Source of the DNA: Caulobacteraceae bacterium UBA3198
GTDB lineage: Bacteria > Pseudomonadota > Alphaproteobacteria > Caulobacterales > Caulobacteraceae
Length of the DNA: 64,000 nucleotides
Assembly: GCA_002363865.1 (NCBI GenBank)
Contig: DEWY01000006.1
Span: forward strand, 124,001-188,000
Direction of reading: 5' to 3'
Position numbers and translations under genes: made by a program. The first letter of the stretch is position 1, and the number at the start of each line of letters is the position of its first letter. Below, in pieces: positions 33,622-42,424 of this stretch. The notes beneath the pieces were generated by a model. It was not told where the DNA came from and did not search any database. It was given only the letters and a program-made list of their open reading frames with translations.

Positions 33622-33635
33622 AGGAATAGGATCCC

Positions 33636-34046
33636 ATGCTGAAATACCTCATCGGCTACCTCGGCACAGGCCTGGCCTTCGCCATCATCGACGCCGTCTG
33701 GCTGACCACGGTGGGGCCCAAGCTCTATCGCCCGACCCTGGACGAGGTGCTGGCCGACCAGTTCGCGCTGGGGCCCGCCATCGCCTTCTATCTGATCTAT
33801 ATCGCTGGGATCATGATCCTGGCGATCAGCCCCGCAGTGCGCGACGGCGGATGGACCCAGGCGCTCACCACCGGCGCCATTCTGGGCTTCCTCTGCTACG
33901 CCACCTACGACCTGACCAACCAGGCGACCCTGAAGGTCTGGGCCACCCACATCACCCTGGCCGACATCGCCTGGGGCACGGTCCTGACCGGCGCCTCGGC
34001 CACGGCCGGCTACTTCGTCACCCGCTGGGCTGAACGCACCTTCTAG
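33636..34046 (+). CDS. DUF2177 integral membrane protein
   Basis: The 136-residue protein has four predicted transmembrane helices (about 3-22, 43-63, 72-92 and 105-130) and the conserved DAVWLTTVGPKLYRPTL segment after the first helix, plus YDLTNQATLKVW between helices three and four, both typical of DUF2177. Function is unknown. It is often found beside Cfa-like and COG2907/DUF1365 genes, as here, and an intrinsic terminator follows, so it closes this unit. Confidence 0.92.
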   Translation: MLKYLIGYLGTGLAFAIIDAVWLTTVGPKLYRPTLDEVLADQFALGPAIAFYLIYIAGIMILAISPAVRDGGWTQALTTGAILGFLCYATYDLTNQATLKVWATHITLADIAWGTVLTGASATAGYFVTRWAERTF

Positions 34047-34065
34047 CGCCCTGCGCGCCTCCCCC

Positions 34066-34104
34066 CGGCCGCCTGATCCGGCCTCTGTTCGGATCGGGCG
34101 GCCG
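34066..34104 (+). terminator. Intrinsic terminator after the DUF2177 gene
   Basis: Arms at 34066-34080 and 34090-34104 pair over 15 positions with one mismatch (CGGCCGCCTGATCCG against CGGATCGGGCGGCCG), with a nine-base loop and a short TTGTCGTTG tail. It lies 20 bases after the stop codon of the plus-strand gene. Confidence 0.75.
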
Positions 34105-34171
34105 TTGTCGTTGCGGAATTCCGCTGTCATTGTGCGGCCCAAGGGCGGCCCGGGCGGCGGTCAGGCATATT

Positions 34172-34220
34172 GCGTCTGATCCCTCCGGACCCATGCCGTC
34201 CCCCAACGATAATCAGACGC
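34172..34220. promoter_or_regulatory. Nine-base inverted repeat upstream of the acyl-CoA ligase gene
   Basis: GCGTCTGAT (34172-34180) and its exact complement ATCAGACGC (34212-34220) are separated by 31 bases, 46-94 bases before the ligase ATG. It may be a pair of half-sites or a leader stem. Confidence 0.4.
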
Positions 34221-34265
34221 GCCCTGCGCCCGGCACTCCGGTCAGCAGGCGCCGGGAGGAATTTG

Positions 34266-35849
34266 ATGGAAGATTTGAAAGAGCGCGTAGGCCTGGAAGA
34301 ACGGCTCGACCAGGCCGCCGTCACCGGCATGACCATGGCCGTCTGGGCCGACGTCCAGCCCGACAAGCCCGCGGTCATCGACGCCTATGGCAAGTCGCGG
34401 ACCTTCGCCGAGGTCAACGCCAACGCCAACCGCCTGGCCCGCCTCTTCCGTCAGCATGGGGTTCAGCCCGGCGACAGCCTGGCGCTGGTCTGTTCGAATC
34501 GGGTCGAGTTCATCGAGGTCCTGGCCGCCACCATGCGCGCCGGCGTGCGCATCACCCCGGTCAACTGGCACCTCAACGCCGACGAAATCGCCTACATCAT
34601 CAATGACTGCGAGGCCAAGGTCCTGGTCGGAGACGCCCGGGTCGCCGTGATCGGCGAGGCCGCGACCCACTGCCCGCACCTGACGCTGAAGCTGTCGGTG
34701 GGCGGGGAAATCGACGGCTTCGTCGACTATGACACCGCCCTGGTCCCCCTGGACGGGTCGGACATCGCAGACCCGGTCCTGGGCAACCAGATGATGTACA
34801 CCTCGGGCACCACCGGGCGCCCAAAGGGCGTCTATCGGCCCACGCCAGTCGTCACGCCGGTGAGCATCCTGGCTGGCCGCGGCTATGACGACACCTCGAT
34901 CCAGCTCTGCGCAGGCCCGGCCTATCACGCCGCCCCGCTGGCCTTCGACGTGCGGGCCGCCATGGGCACCGGCTCGACCCTGATCTTCATGGACAAGTGG
35001 GACTCTGAACAGGTCCTGCGCACTATCAGCGAGCAGAAGGTCACCCACCTGCACATGGTGCCGATCATGTTCCAGCGCCTGCTGGACCTGCCGGCCGAGG
35101 TGAAGGCCAAGTACCCGGTCGACCATGTCCGCTACATCGTCCACGGGGCCGCGCCCTGCCCGCCCGAGGTCAAGCAGGCGATGATCGACTGGTTCGGCCC
35201 GGTGCTCAGCGAGTACTATGCCGGCTCCGAAGGCGGCGCAGGCTTCACCATCAATTCCGACGAATGGCTGAAGAAGCCCGGCAGCGTCGGCAAGCGCCCA
35301 GCCCTGCTGCAGGTGCGGATCATCGACGAGCAGGGCAACGACTGCCCCAATGGCGTGCCCGGCACCATCTACCACCAGCTGCCCCCGGGCGGCGGCTTCC
35401 AGTACTACAAGGACGAAGCCAAGACCCAGGCCTCCCGGGTCGGCGACTTCTTCACCATGGGCGATGTCGGCTATTTCGATGAGGACGATTATCTGTTCCT
35501 CACCGGCCGCAGCGCCGAGACGATCATCTCCGGCGGGGTGAACATCTACCCGCAGGAGATCGACAATGAGCTGATCAAGCACCCGGCCGTGGCCGACTCC
35601 TCCACCGTCGGCATCCCCCACCCTGAGTGGGGCGAGCAGGTGAAGGCGGTGATCATGCTGAACGAGGGCTATGAGCCCAGCGATCAGCTGGGGCACGAAA
35701 TCCTCGACTTCGCCCGCAAGGCCTTGCCGGGCTTCAAGGTTCCCCGCAGCCTGGACTTCGTCACCGAACTGCCCCGCAGCGAGGCCGGCAAGATCCAGCG
35801 CAACAAGGTCCGCGCGCCCTATTGGGAAGGCCGCGCCCGCCAGATCTGA
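34266..35849 (+). CDS. Fatty-acyl-CoA synthetase (AMP-binding, FadD-like)
   Basis: The 527-residue enzyme would activate a carboxylic acid to its acyl-CoA through an adenylate. It has the P-loop YTSGTTGRPKGV, the mid-motif YYAGSEGG, the GDVGYFDEDDYLF hinge segment, TGRSAETIISGGVNIYPQEID, and the C-terminal lysine region RSEAGKIQRNKV. ATG 34266 follows GGGAGGA by a good distance; longer readings extend into a region with no coding character. It stands alone, with 118 bases before the next gene. Chain-length preference cannot be read. Confidence 0.93.
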   Translation: MEDLKERVGLEERLDQAAVTGMTMAVWADVQPDKPAVIDAYGKSRTFAEVNANANRLARLFRQHGVQPGDSLALVCSNRVEFIEVLAATMRAGVRITPVNWHLNADEIAYIINDCEAKVLVGDARVAVIGEAATHCPHLTLKLSVGGEIDGFVDYDTALVPLDGSDIADPVLGNQMMYTSGTTGRPKGVYRPTPVVTPVSILAGRGYDDTSIQLCAGPAYHAAPLAFDVRAAMGTGSTLIFMDKWDSEQVLRTISEQKVTHLHMVPIMFQRLLDLPAEVKAKYPVDHVRYIVHGAAPCPPEVKQAMIDWFGPVLSEYYAGSEGGAGFTINSDEWLKKPGSVGKRPALLQVRIIDEQGNDCPNGVPGTIYHQLPPGGGFQYYKDEAKTQASRVGDFFTMGDVGYFDEDDYLFLTGRSAETIISGGVNIYPQEIDNELIKHPAVADSSTVGIPHPEWGEQVKAVIMLNEGYEPSDQLGHEILDFARKALPGFKVPRSLDFVTELPRSEAGKIQRNKVRAPYWEGRARQI

Positions 35850-35967
35850 TTGCAGCGCCGCGCCGGGATCCGTTCCGGCGCGGCGAAATCTTGCGAAAAC
35901 ATCCGTGTTTGGCGTGACTGCGGACGCCATGGCATGTACCGCGGCCGTTGAAGCCTGCGAGTAAGCC

Positions 35968-37134
35968 ATGCCCATTCCCTTCATCGACCTGCAGGCCCAG
36001 CGCAAACGACTGGGCGAACCCCTTGAAGCCGCCATCCTCGAGGTGGTGCGGTCGGGCGCCTATGTCATGGGTCCGCAGATCGGCCAGCTTGAGGCCGCGC
36101 TGGGGGCGTTTGGTCAGGCGCCGCACGTGCTGTCCTGCGGGTCGGGGACCGAGGCCCTGATGCTGCCGCTGATGGCCTGGGGCATCGGGCCGGGCGACGC
36201 GGTCTTTTGTCCCTCCTTCACCTTCGCCGCCACGGCTGAGGTCGTGCCCCTGGTGGGCGCATCCCCGGTTTTCGTCGACATCCTGCCCGACACTTACAAC
36301 ATGGACGCCGACCACCTGGACGCGGCCATCGCGGCGGTGAAGGCCGAAGGCAAGCTGACGCCCAAGGCGGTGATCGCGGTCGACCTGTTTGGCCAGCCCG
36401 CCGACTATCCGGCCATCAGCGCGGTCTGCCAGAAGCACGGGCTGAAGCTGATCGCCGACTCCGCCCAAGGCTTCGGCTGTACGCTAGGCGGCCATCACCC
36501 CCTGCACTGGGCCGATGTGGCCACCACCAGCTTCTTCCCGGCCAAGCCGCTGGGCTGTTACGGCGACGGCGGGGCGGTGCTCAGCAAGGACGCGCGCCTG
36601 CACGACCTGCTGGTCTCCCTGCGGGTGCATGGCCAGGCGGTGAAATCGGACCTGGAAGGCCGGACCTTCGACCACGATCCCAAGTATCTGAACATGCGCA
36701 TCGGCATGAATGCGCGGATGGACACGATCCAGGCCGCGGTCCTCCTGCAGAAGCTGGCCATCTTCGCCGACGAGATCGAGGCTCGGAACCGGGTGGCCGA
36801 CCGCTACGCCCAGGGCCTGGGCGACGTGGTGCGCACGCCCGCAGTGATCGACGGCGGCATTTCCGTCTGGGCCCAGTACACCATCGAGATCGACGACCGC
36901 GACGGCCTGGCCGCCCATCTGAAGGCCGCCGAAATCCCCACCGCCGTCTATTATCCGATCCCGATTCACAAGCAGGGGGTCTATTCGGTCTATCCTGTGG
37001 GGCCGGGCAGTCTGCCCGCCACCATGGCGGCGGCGGAGCGGGTCATCAGCCTGCCCATGCACCCCTATCTGGAGGCCGACGTGCAGGATCAGATCATCGC
37101 CGCCATCCGGGCCTTCGCCGGTCGCAACGCATGA
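35968..37134 (+). CDS. DegT/DnrJ/EryC1/StrS-family sugar aminotransferase
   Basis: The 388-residue PLP enzyme aminates a nucleotide-linked keto sugar. It has the PLP lysine Lys193 in SFFPAKPLGCYGDGG, Asp164 in IADSAQGFG and the substrate loop NMRIGMNARMDTIQAAVL. The usual length is about 370-400 residues. The nucleotide-sugar dehydrogenase overlaps its stop by four bases, so the two enzymes probably act in one pathway making an aminated uronic acid or similar residue for a surface polysaccharide. No glycosyltransferases or transport genes accompany them here. Confidence 0.93.
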   Translation: MPIPFIDLQAQRKRLGEPLEAAILEVVRSGAYVMGPQIGQLEAALGAFGQAPHVLSCGSGTEALMLPLMAWGIGPGDAVFCPSFTFAATAEVVPLVGASPVFVDILPDTYNMDADHLDAAIAAVKAEGKLTPKAVIAVDLFGQPADYPAISAVCQKHGLKLIADSAQGFGCTLGGHHPLHWADVATTSFFPAKPLGCYGDGGAVLSKDARLHDLLVSLRVHGQAVKSDLEGRTFDHDPKYLNMRIGMNARMDTIQAAVLLQKLAIFADEIEARNRVADRYAQGLGDVVRTPAVIDGGISVWAQYTIEIDDRDGLAAHLKAAEIPTAVYYPIPIHKQGVYSVYPVGPGSLPATMAAAERVISLPMHPYLEADVQDQIIAAIRAFAGRNA

Positions 37135-38504
37135 GCGGCGCAGGCGCCCACCAAGATCATCCGACGCCGGATCAAATGGCCGAGGCCTTCGAGGCCCGTG
37201 CGGACTCCCGCGACCTGGTGATCGGCGTCATCGGCCTGGGCTATGTGGGACTGCCCCTGGCCGAGGGCTTCCTCGGCAAGGGGTTCCGGGTCCTGGCCTA
37301 TGACCCGGACGCCGCGAAGATCGCCGCACTGCGGGACGGGCGCAGCTATATCAAGCACATCTCCGACGACCGGGTCGCGGCCATGGGCGCCACGGGCCGA
37401 CTGGAGGCCACCACCGACGAGGCGCGCCTGGCCGACGCCGACGCCCTGCTAATGTGCGTGCCCACGCCGCTGAACGTCCACCGCGAGCCTGACCTGTCCT
37501 TCGTGGCCGACTGCGCCAGGACCATTTCGCGCCACCTGCGCCGCGGTCAGCTGGTGGTGCTGGAATCCACCACCTATCCCGGCACCAGCGAGGAGCTGAT
37601 CCGCCCGATCCTGGAGCAGGCCACCGGCCTGAAGTCCGGCGTCGACTTCGCCATCGCCTACAGCCCCGAGCGGGAAGACCCCGGCAATCTCGACTTCGGA
37701 GCCACCACCATCCCCAAGGTGGTGGGCGCCGATACTGAGGCCGAGCGACGCATGGCGATCGCAGTCTATTCGCCGCTTACTCAGGTGGTGCCGGTCAGCG
37801 ACCTGAAGACCGCCGAGGCGGTCAAGCTGACCGAGAACATCTTCCGCCTGGTCAATATCGCGCTCGTCAACGAACTGAAGGTCGTTTTCGAGAGCATGGA
37901 CATCGACATCTGGGAGGTGATCGATGCGGCCAAGACCAAGCCCTTTGGCTACATGCCCTTCTATCCGGGGCCGGGCCTGGGCGGGCACTGCATCGCCATC
38001 GACCCCTTCTACCTGACCTGGAAGGCCCGCGCGCACGGCGAGGCGACCCGGTTCATCGAGCTGGCCGGCGACGTGGTCGCAGCCCTTCCCCGCCGGGTGG
38101 TCGAAGCTGTCGCCGAGTCCCTGTCCAGCCGCGAGGGCAAGGCGGTCAAGGGCGCCCGCATCCTGGTGGTGGGCCTGGCCTACAAGAAAAACGTCGACGA
38201 CATGCGCGAGAGCCCCTCGCTGCACGTGATCCGCCTGCTGCGCGAGCGCGGGGCGCAGGTGGACTATTACGACCCGCATATCCCGGTGGTTCACGATACG
38301 GGCGAACATCCCGAGGTGGCCGGAATGGCCTCCATCGGCTGGGACGAGGCGAGCCTCGCGGCCTATGACTGCGCAGTGATCTGCACCGACCACGACATGG
38401 TGGACTATGCGACCCTGACCCGGATCGTGCCCCTGGTCATCGACACCCGCAACGCCGTCGGCCGCCTGGCCCCGGACTTCGCCGACCAGGTCCGCAAGGC
38501 CTGA
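37131..38504 (+). CDS. Nucleotide-sugar (UDP-HexNAc type) 6-dehydrogenase
   Basis: The 457-residue protein oxidises C6 of a UDP-sugar to the uronic acid with two NAD+. It has the Rossmann loop IGVIGLGYVGLPLA, the ESTTYPGTSEEL motif and the catalytic Cys287 in GPGLGGHCIAIDPFYL. The sequence pattern is closer to UDP-N-acetyl-glucosamine/mannosamine dehydrogenases (WbpA/WecC type) than to UDP-glucose dehydrogenase. An N-terminal extension of about 28 residues precedes the Rossmann fold. It is coupled to the aminotransferase by an ATGA overlap. Confidence 0.92.
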   Translation: MSGAGAHQDHPTPDQMAEAFEARADSRDLVIGVIGLGYVGLPLAEGFLGKGFRVLAYDPDAAKIAALRDGRSYIKHISDDRVAAMGATGRLEATTDEARLADADALLMCVPTPLNVHREPDLSFVADCARTISRHLRRGQLVVLESTTYPGTSEELIRPILEQATGLKSGVDFAIAYSPEREDPGNLDFGATTIPKVVGADTEAERRMAIAVYSPLTQVVPVSDLKTAEAVKLTENIFRLVNIALVNELKVVFESMDIDIWEVIDAAKTKPFGYMPFYPGPGLGGHCIAIDPFYLTWKARAHGEATRFIELAGDVVAALPRRVVEAVAESLSSREGKAVKGARILVVGLAYKKNVDDMRESPSLHVIRLLRERGAQVDYYDPHIPVVHDTGEHPEVAGMASIGWDEASLAAYDCAVICTDHDMVDYATLTRIVPLVIDTRNAVGRLAPDFADQVRKA

Positions 38505-38538
38505 CCACATCGGCGAGGCTCTTCGCGTCAGCGCAGAA

Positions 38539-38635
38539 GGCGGTCACACGAAGGACGGTAAGAAGAGCAAAGGACAGGAAGACCGCACTGAGCCTTCGTG
38601 GCCTTCGCGTATCTTCCTGTGCTTCGTGTCACGCC
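38539..38635. repeat. Nested palindromic intergenic element
   Basis: The outer arms are GGCGGTCACACGAAG (38539-38553) and CTTCGTGTCACGCC (38622-38635); the inner arms are ACAGGAAGA (38574-38582) and TCTTCCTGT (38612-38620). The element fills the gap between two convergent genes and is rich in CACGAAGG/CCTTCGTG words, like dispersed repeats in many proteobacterial genomes. It could end transcription from both sides. Confidence 0.6.
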
Positions 38636-38665
38636 TTTGAACGCGCCTAGCGGCGCAAACGAGGC

Positions 38666-39478
38666 CTACTTGAACCAGCAGAGCTGTTCGGTGGTGGCCA
38701 ACAGCACGCCGTCGCGGGACCAGAGCGCCCCGTGCTGGTCGAAGAAGCCGCTTTCGAACCGGCGGGCCTTGGCCTCGCCCAGGATGAAGTCGCCGCCCAC
38801 CGCGGCCAACTCGGCGGGCGTGGCGTGGAAATAGACGCTCATGCTCACCGTCGAGGCCGGCCGGCGCTCAGCGCTGCGATAGAAGATCCGCGGGGCGAAG
38901 ACGTCGGCCAGTCCCGCCAGCAGCACATAGTCCAGGGGTCTCGCCTGATGGTCGCGCATCCAGTTGCGGGTCAGGCTGTCGGGGTTTTCCTGCAGCGGCG
39001 CCGAGCCCTGAGCCGGCCGCTGCTCGAACATGGCGGTGAAGAAGCCCGGGCGGGAGGGGACGCTCTCGATCTCTTCGGGACGCTTCACGTCTGCGGGGAA
39101 GCTCGCCTCCTGGGTGGAGAAGGTCTCCCGCCGCTGGCCGAGCGTCACCATGGCCATGGCCACCGGAGCGCCGTTCTGCAGGAGCTCGGAGGTCCAGAAC
39201 TCCACCGACTTGCCTTGCCGGGCCGGACGCGTGGACAGCTGCAGCGGACTCTCGTCCAGACCGCCCATCAGATTGACCGTCAGGCCGACTGGCGTGCCGC
39301 CATGGTCGCTCTCGGCCAGGACGGCCTTCAGCAGCAGGGCCGCGGTCCAGCCGCCCCAGGGGCCGATCATGTTCCAGTAGCGCTTGTCGATGCGGGAGTC
39401 CCACAGGCGGGGCCCGGCGGGCGTGAGCGGCAGGGCTTCGTCGAAATCGTGCAGGCGCACGGGCGCGGCGGCGTCCAT
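38666..39478 (-). CDS. TesB-like acyl-CoA thioesterase
   Basis: The 270-residue protein has the double hot-dog layout of TesB-like thioesterases: RYWNMIGPWGGWTAALLLKAVL in the first domain, where the acyl chain would bind, and MSVYFHATPAELAAVGGDFIL in the second. ATG 39478, with GAGGGA upstream, is chosen over a longer reading. It would hydrolyse acyl-CoA to free acid and CoA. It stands alone between the palindromic element and the divergently oriented edge of the patatin gene. Confidence 0.86.
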   Translation of the reverse strand: MDAAAPVRLHDFDEALPLTPAGPRLWDSRIDKRYWNMIGPWGGWTAALLLKAVLAESDHGGTPVGLTVNLMGGLDESPLQLSTRPARQGKSVEFWTSELLQNGAPVAMAMVTLGQRRETFSTQEASFPADVKRPEEIESVPSRPGFFTAMFEQRPAQGSAPLQENPDSLTRNWMRDHQARPLDYVLLAGLADVFAPRIFYRSAERRPASTVSMSVYFHATPAELAAVGGDFILGEAKARRFESGFFDQHGALWSRDGVLLATTEQLCWFK

Positions 39479-39569
39479 GGGAAATCCCTCAATAAAATGC
39501 GGGCGCGGCGGGGAGGCCGCGATCAATGCCTGCCTTCTATGAAGGGCGCCGCTGGGGAAGGCTAGATTG

Positions 39570-40463
39570 TCAGTTCCAGGCCACGGCGATCCGGGCGGCC
39601 TCGGCGCGGCCCTGCTCCAGCCCGGCCCGGGCGGCGTCAGGTCGGCGGGCGAAGTTCATCAGATTGACCCCCATGGCGGCCGCGCTGCCCGCGTCGGGGC
39701 TGATCAGCACCACCTGCGCCCCCGACGACTTGAGGACCGAGATCTCGCCGTCCAGCTGCTTGGCCATGGCCTCGGCCGCGGGCCCGGCGGTGTCGCCGCC
39801 GCGGACCTGCACCAGCACCACCAGATCATGGCCCTTGGCCATGTCGGCGTTGAGGGAGGAGCGCATGCCCCCGTCAATGTAGCGCCGGCCCTTGAGCGTC
39901 ACCGGCGGATAGACGCCGGGCACCGCGCAGGAGGAGGCGACCGCGCGCGTCACGCCGACGCCGGAGTCCTTCGTCCACAGCTGGAAGGCCCCGGTCAGGG
40001 CGTCCACCGCCGTGCAGGCGAAGCCGCGCTCGGGCCAGGCGTCCTCGGCCAGGCCCGCGAAGGACCGCCCGAAGGAGGCGAGGAAGGCCGCTTCGTCCAC
40101 CGTGTCGGCGGCCAGCGCAAAGGCGCCGATGTCGGCCCGCACGGCCTCGGCCGGACGGGCGCCGGAGCGGGCCTCCTGCATCATCTTCATCAGCGGGGTG
40201 AGGTCCGGCGCCGGGCGGGGCGTCTCCCCGGCCTTGGCGGGCGGCTGACGGGGGCGGTCGGCCTCGGCGAGGATGGGCGCCGCCAGCTCTCCAGCCGGGT
40301 CGCCGAGCGCCAGTCGCGCGCCGACGAAGGATCCCGCCGAGGTCCCGAGAATGAAATCGGCGGCCCCCAGATCGACGCCGGCCTCCGCCAGCCCCGCGAT
40401 CAGGCCAGACTCCCAGGCGATTCCCACCGGTCCGCCTCCGCCCAACACCAGCGCCTTGCTCAT
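39570..40463 (-). CDS. Patatin-like phospholipase
   Basis: The 297-residue protein has the patatin catalytic dyad: glycine-rich oxyanion motif LGGGGPVGIAWE (7-18), nucleophile elbow GTSAGSF and the DGG of YIDGGMRSS. Such enzymes release fatty acids from membrane lipids. No signal peptide is visible, so it is likely cytoplasmic or membrane-associated. It is preceded by an intrinsic terminator belonging to the upstream unit, so it has its own promoter in the 40464-40546 interval. Confidence 0.92.
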   Translation of the reverse strand: MSKALVLGGGGPVGIAWESGLIAGLAEAGVDLGAADFILGTSAGSFVGARLALGDPAGELAAPILAEADRPRQPPAKAGETPRPAPDLTPLMKMMQEARSGARPAEAVRADIGAFALAADTVDEAAFLASFGRSFAGLAEDAWPERGFACTAVDALTGAFQLWTKDSGVGVTRAVASSCAVPGVYPPVTLKGRRYIDGGMRSSLNADMAKGHDLVVLVQVRGGDTAGPAAEAMAKQLDGEISVLKSSGAQVVLISPDAGSAAAMGVNLMNFARRPDAARAGLEQGRAEAARIAVAWN

Positions 40464-40534
40464 TTCATTCTCCCTGGCCGTCTTGTGTCTTTGCGCCAGG
40501 ATCGGGCGCCTGCGCGGCCATGTCCACGCAAGCG

Positions 40535-40573
40535 CCCAAAACGAATGAGAGCGCAGCCAAGGACTGCGCTCTC
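40535..40573 (-). terminator. Intrinsic terminator of the exported-protein unit
   Basis: On the minus strand, GAGAGCGCAG and CTGCGCTCTC (40547-40573) form a perfect ten-base stem with a seven-base loop, followed by ATTCGTTTTGGG. It lies 66 bases after the stop of the minus-strand gene ending at 40639. Confidence 0.75.
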
Positions 40574-40638
40574 TCCGTCAGGATGAGGCCGAAACTCCCC
40601 CAAGCCCGGCCGACGCCCCCACAGGGGTAAGGACGCTC

Positions 40639-41214
40639 CTAACAGGCCTTTTCGCGGTAGAGCCCCAGAAGGTGGTTCATCCGCTGTTGTTGAGGCGACA
40701 CCGTCGGCGCCGCCACGTCGCCGCCGGTGGCCACCGCCTGGCCGACAGCCTGCGAACTGGAATCGACCACTGCGCTCAGGGCCTGGGCGGCGAAGGGGCT
40801 GAAGGCCCCACCCACCATGCCGCGGGCCAGCCCATAACGGGCCGCGCCGCCCAGGACGCCGCTGGCCAGGCCGCCGGCCAGACCGCGGCCCTGCTTGGCC
40901 CGCTGGGCCTGCTTGGCGGCTTCAGCCTGCTCGGCCATCAGCTGGGCGTTCAGCGTATTGGCCTCGGCCCCGATCTGCTCGCAGCTCATGGCCCGGTCGC
41001 CCGGTCGTAGCACCTGATAGACGTTGGGATCGATCACCGGGGCGGCCGGCGCCGCAGGAGGCGCAGGAGCCGCGGCGGGCGGCAGGGCATCGGCCGCCGG
41101 CGGAGCTTCGGCCGCAGGGACCGGCGGGAGGGCTCCGGCATCAGGGGTCTGGGCGACCGCGGCGCCGGCGGCCAGCGCCAGGGCGGCCGTGGCGCAGAAC
41201 AAGCGCTTCATCAT
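40639..41214 (-). CDS. Exported Pro/Ala-rich protein of unknown function
   Basis: The 191-residue protein has a clear signal peptide (FCATAALALAAGAAVAQ) and then about 45 residues almost only of Pro, Ala and Glu. The C-terminal half starts with the conserved-looking YQVLRPGDRAMSCEQIGAEA, continues as a charged helix (EQAEAAKQAQRAKQ) and a Gly-rich hydrophobic stretch, and ends with a terminal cysteine. I do not recognise a named family. GGAG lies upstream of ATG 41214. It follows the other exported protein after 34 bases, which suggests a shared transcript and function in the periplasm. Confidence 0.75.
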   Translation of the reverse strand: MMKRLFCATAALALAAGAAVAQTPDAGALPPVPAAEAPPAADALPPAAAPAPPAAPAAPVIDPNVYQVLRPGDRAMSCEQIGAEANTLNAQLMAEQAEAAKQAQRAKQGRGLAGGLASGVLGGAARYGLARGMVGGAFSPFAAQALSAVVDSSSQAVGQAVATGGDVAAPTVSPQQQRMNHLLGLYREKAC

Positions 41215-41248
41215 TGGGGTCTCCAAGGGTGGATGGAACTGGGGAGGA

Positions 41249-42424
41249 TCATTGGCCGCGGGCCTTGCGGATCTCGGCCACCAGGGCGGCGTTGAAGCCC
41301 TGGATGGCGGCCCAGCTGAGGGCGGCGTAGCGCTTGGGCGAGACCTCGGCGTCATAGACGAGGCTCTGGCGGTAGATGGACCCGAAGCCCACGCTGACCA
41401 GGGCGTTATGGGTAGCGATGGAGTCGGAGCGATCGGCCGTCTGGGCCAGGATGCCGAAGGGCTGGGGGGTATAGGCGCCCTTGGTGGTGAACCAGCCGGG
41501 CATGGCCCCGCCGTTGTTGTTTCCCCAGACGAAATCCACCTGGGACTTGGGATTGATCCCGAAGCGGAGCTCGGCGTCGACGGAGGCTGAGCCGCTGTAG
41601 ACCCGCTGTCCGGTGCTCTCCATGTCGATGTAGTCGATCAGGACACGGGGCGAGATGATGATGGCGTCCAGGTCGCGGCTGGCCCGGCCAAACCGCAGCA
41701 GGGCGCCAGACGCCGCCACCGCGCCCATCCCGGTTTCGAAGGCGTGACCCTTGATCGGCGGCAGCGCCCTGGGGCCATAGACGACCCAGGCCTTGGTGGC
41801 CCGGCTGTCGATGATTCCCTGGCCGCCGAAGGTTCCGCCGTAGCGGGCCAGACCCTGCATCTGCTCGGACGCCAGCTGGGCGGCGGGATCGAGCACCTCG
41901 AAGCCTGCGGCCTGCAGTTGCCGCACCAGATCGTCATAGGCCTGATCGGCGATGTCCTGGGCCATGTCGTCGGTGAGACCCACCAGCCGGGTGGCGATCT
42001 GGGTGCGGCGCTTGTTGGTGTCCAATCCGGCGCCGCCGCCAAAGGCGCTGGCCGTAGCCCCATGGACAAAGGCCAGGGTGTAGCCGGGGATGACGATCTT
42101 CGGCCGGTTCGCCAGGTAGCGGGTCGCCTGGCCCTGTAGCGCCACCGGCAAGGGCGGGGCGTTGTCGGGCATCATGTCCAGCTGGGCGAGGCTTACCTGT
42201 CCGCTGGCCTGAGCGTTGGCGTAGCTGCGCCCCACAGCCCCGCTGACCGAGGTGGAGCCGGTGCGACCGGACGAGGCGTCCTTGGCCGGCGCCGCGCCAT
42301 GCGGCGGCGTGTAGAGAGCGCCGAATGGATCGGCCTGGGCGAGGGCCGCGCCGGGCTGGGCCAGCAGCAGCGCGACGACCAGGGCCGTCGGGGCCCGGGG
42401 CAGGCGGAAAGCGGGGAGGCGCAT
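41249..42424 (-). CDS. Exported protein of unknown function
   Basis: The 391-residue protein has a signal peptide (ALVVALLLAQPGAALAQ). The mature part begins low-complexity and then becomes a mixed alpha/beta region with IVIPGYTLAFVHGATASA, a helix DMAQDIADQAYDDLVRQLQAAGFEVLD, DAIIISPRVLIDYIDMES and VSVGFGSIYRQSLVYDAEVSPKRY. The layout resembles periplasmic or outer-membrane-associated proteins that also contain the LVGLTDD-type helical linker, but I do not recognise the family. The first gene of the pair; a 185-base region separates it from the divergent oxidoreductase. Confidence 0.75.
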   Translation of the reverse strand: MRLPAFRLPRAPTALVVALLLAQPGAALAQADPFGALYTPPHGAAPAKDASSGRTGSTSVSGAVGRSYANAQASGQVSLAQLDMMPDNAPPLPVALQGQATRYLANRPKIVIPGYTLAFVHGATASAFGGGAGLDTNKRRTQIATRLVGLTDDMAQDIADQAYDDLVRQLQAAGFEVLDPAAQLASEQMQGLARYGGTFGGQGIIDSRATKAWVVYGPRALPPIKGHAFETGMGAVAASGALLRFGRASRDLDAIIISPRVLIDYIDMESTGQRVYSGSASVDAELRFGINPKSQVDFVWGNNNGGAMPGWFTTKGAYTPQPFGILAQTADRSDSIATHNALVSVGFGSIYRQSLVYDAEVSPKRYAALSWAAIQGFNAALVAEIRKARGQ

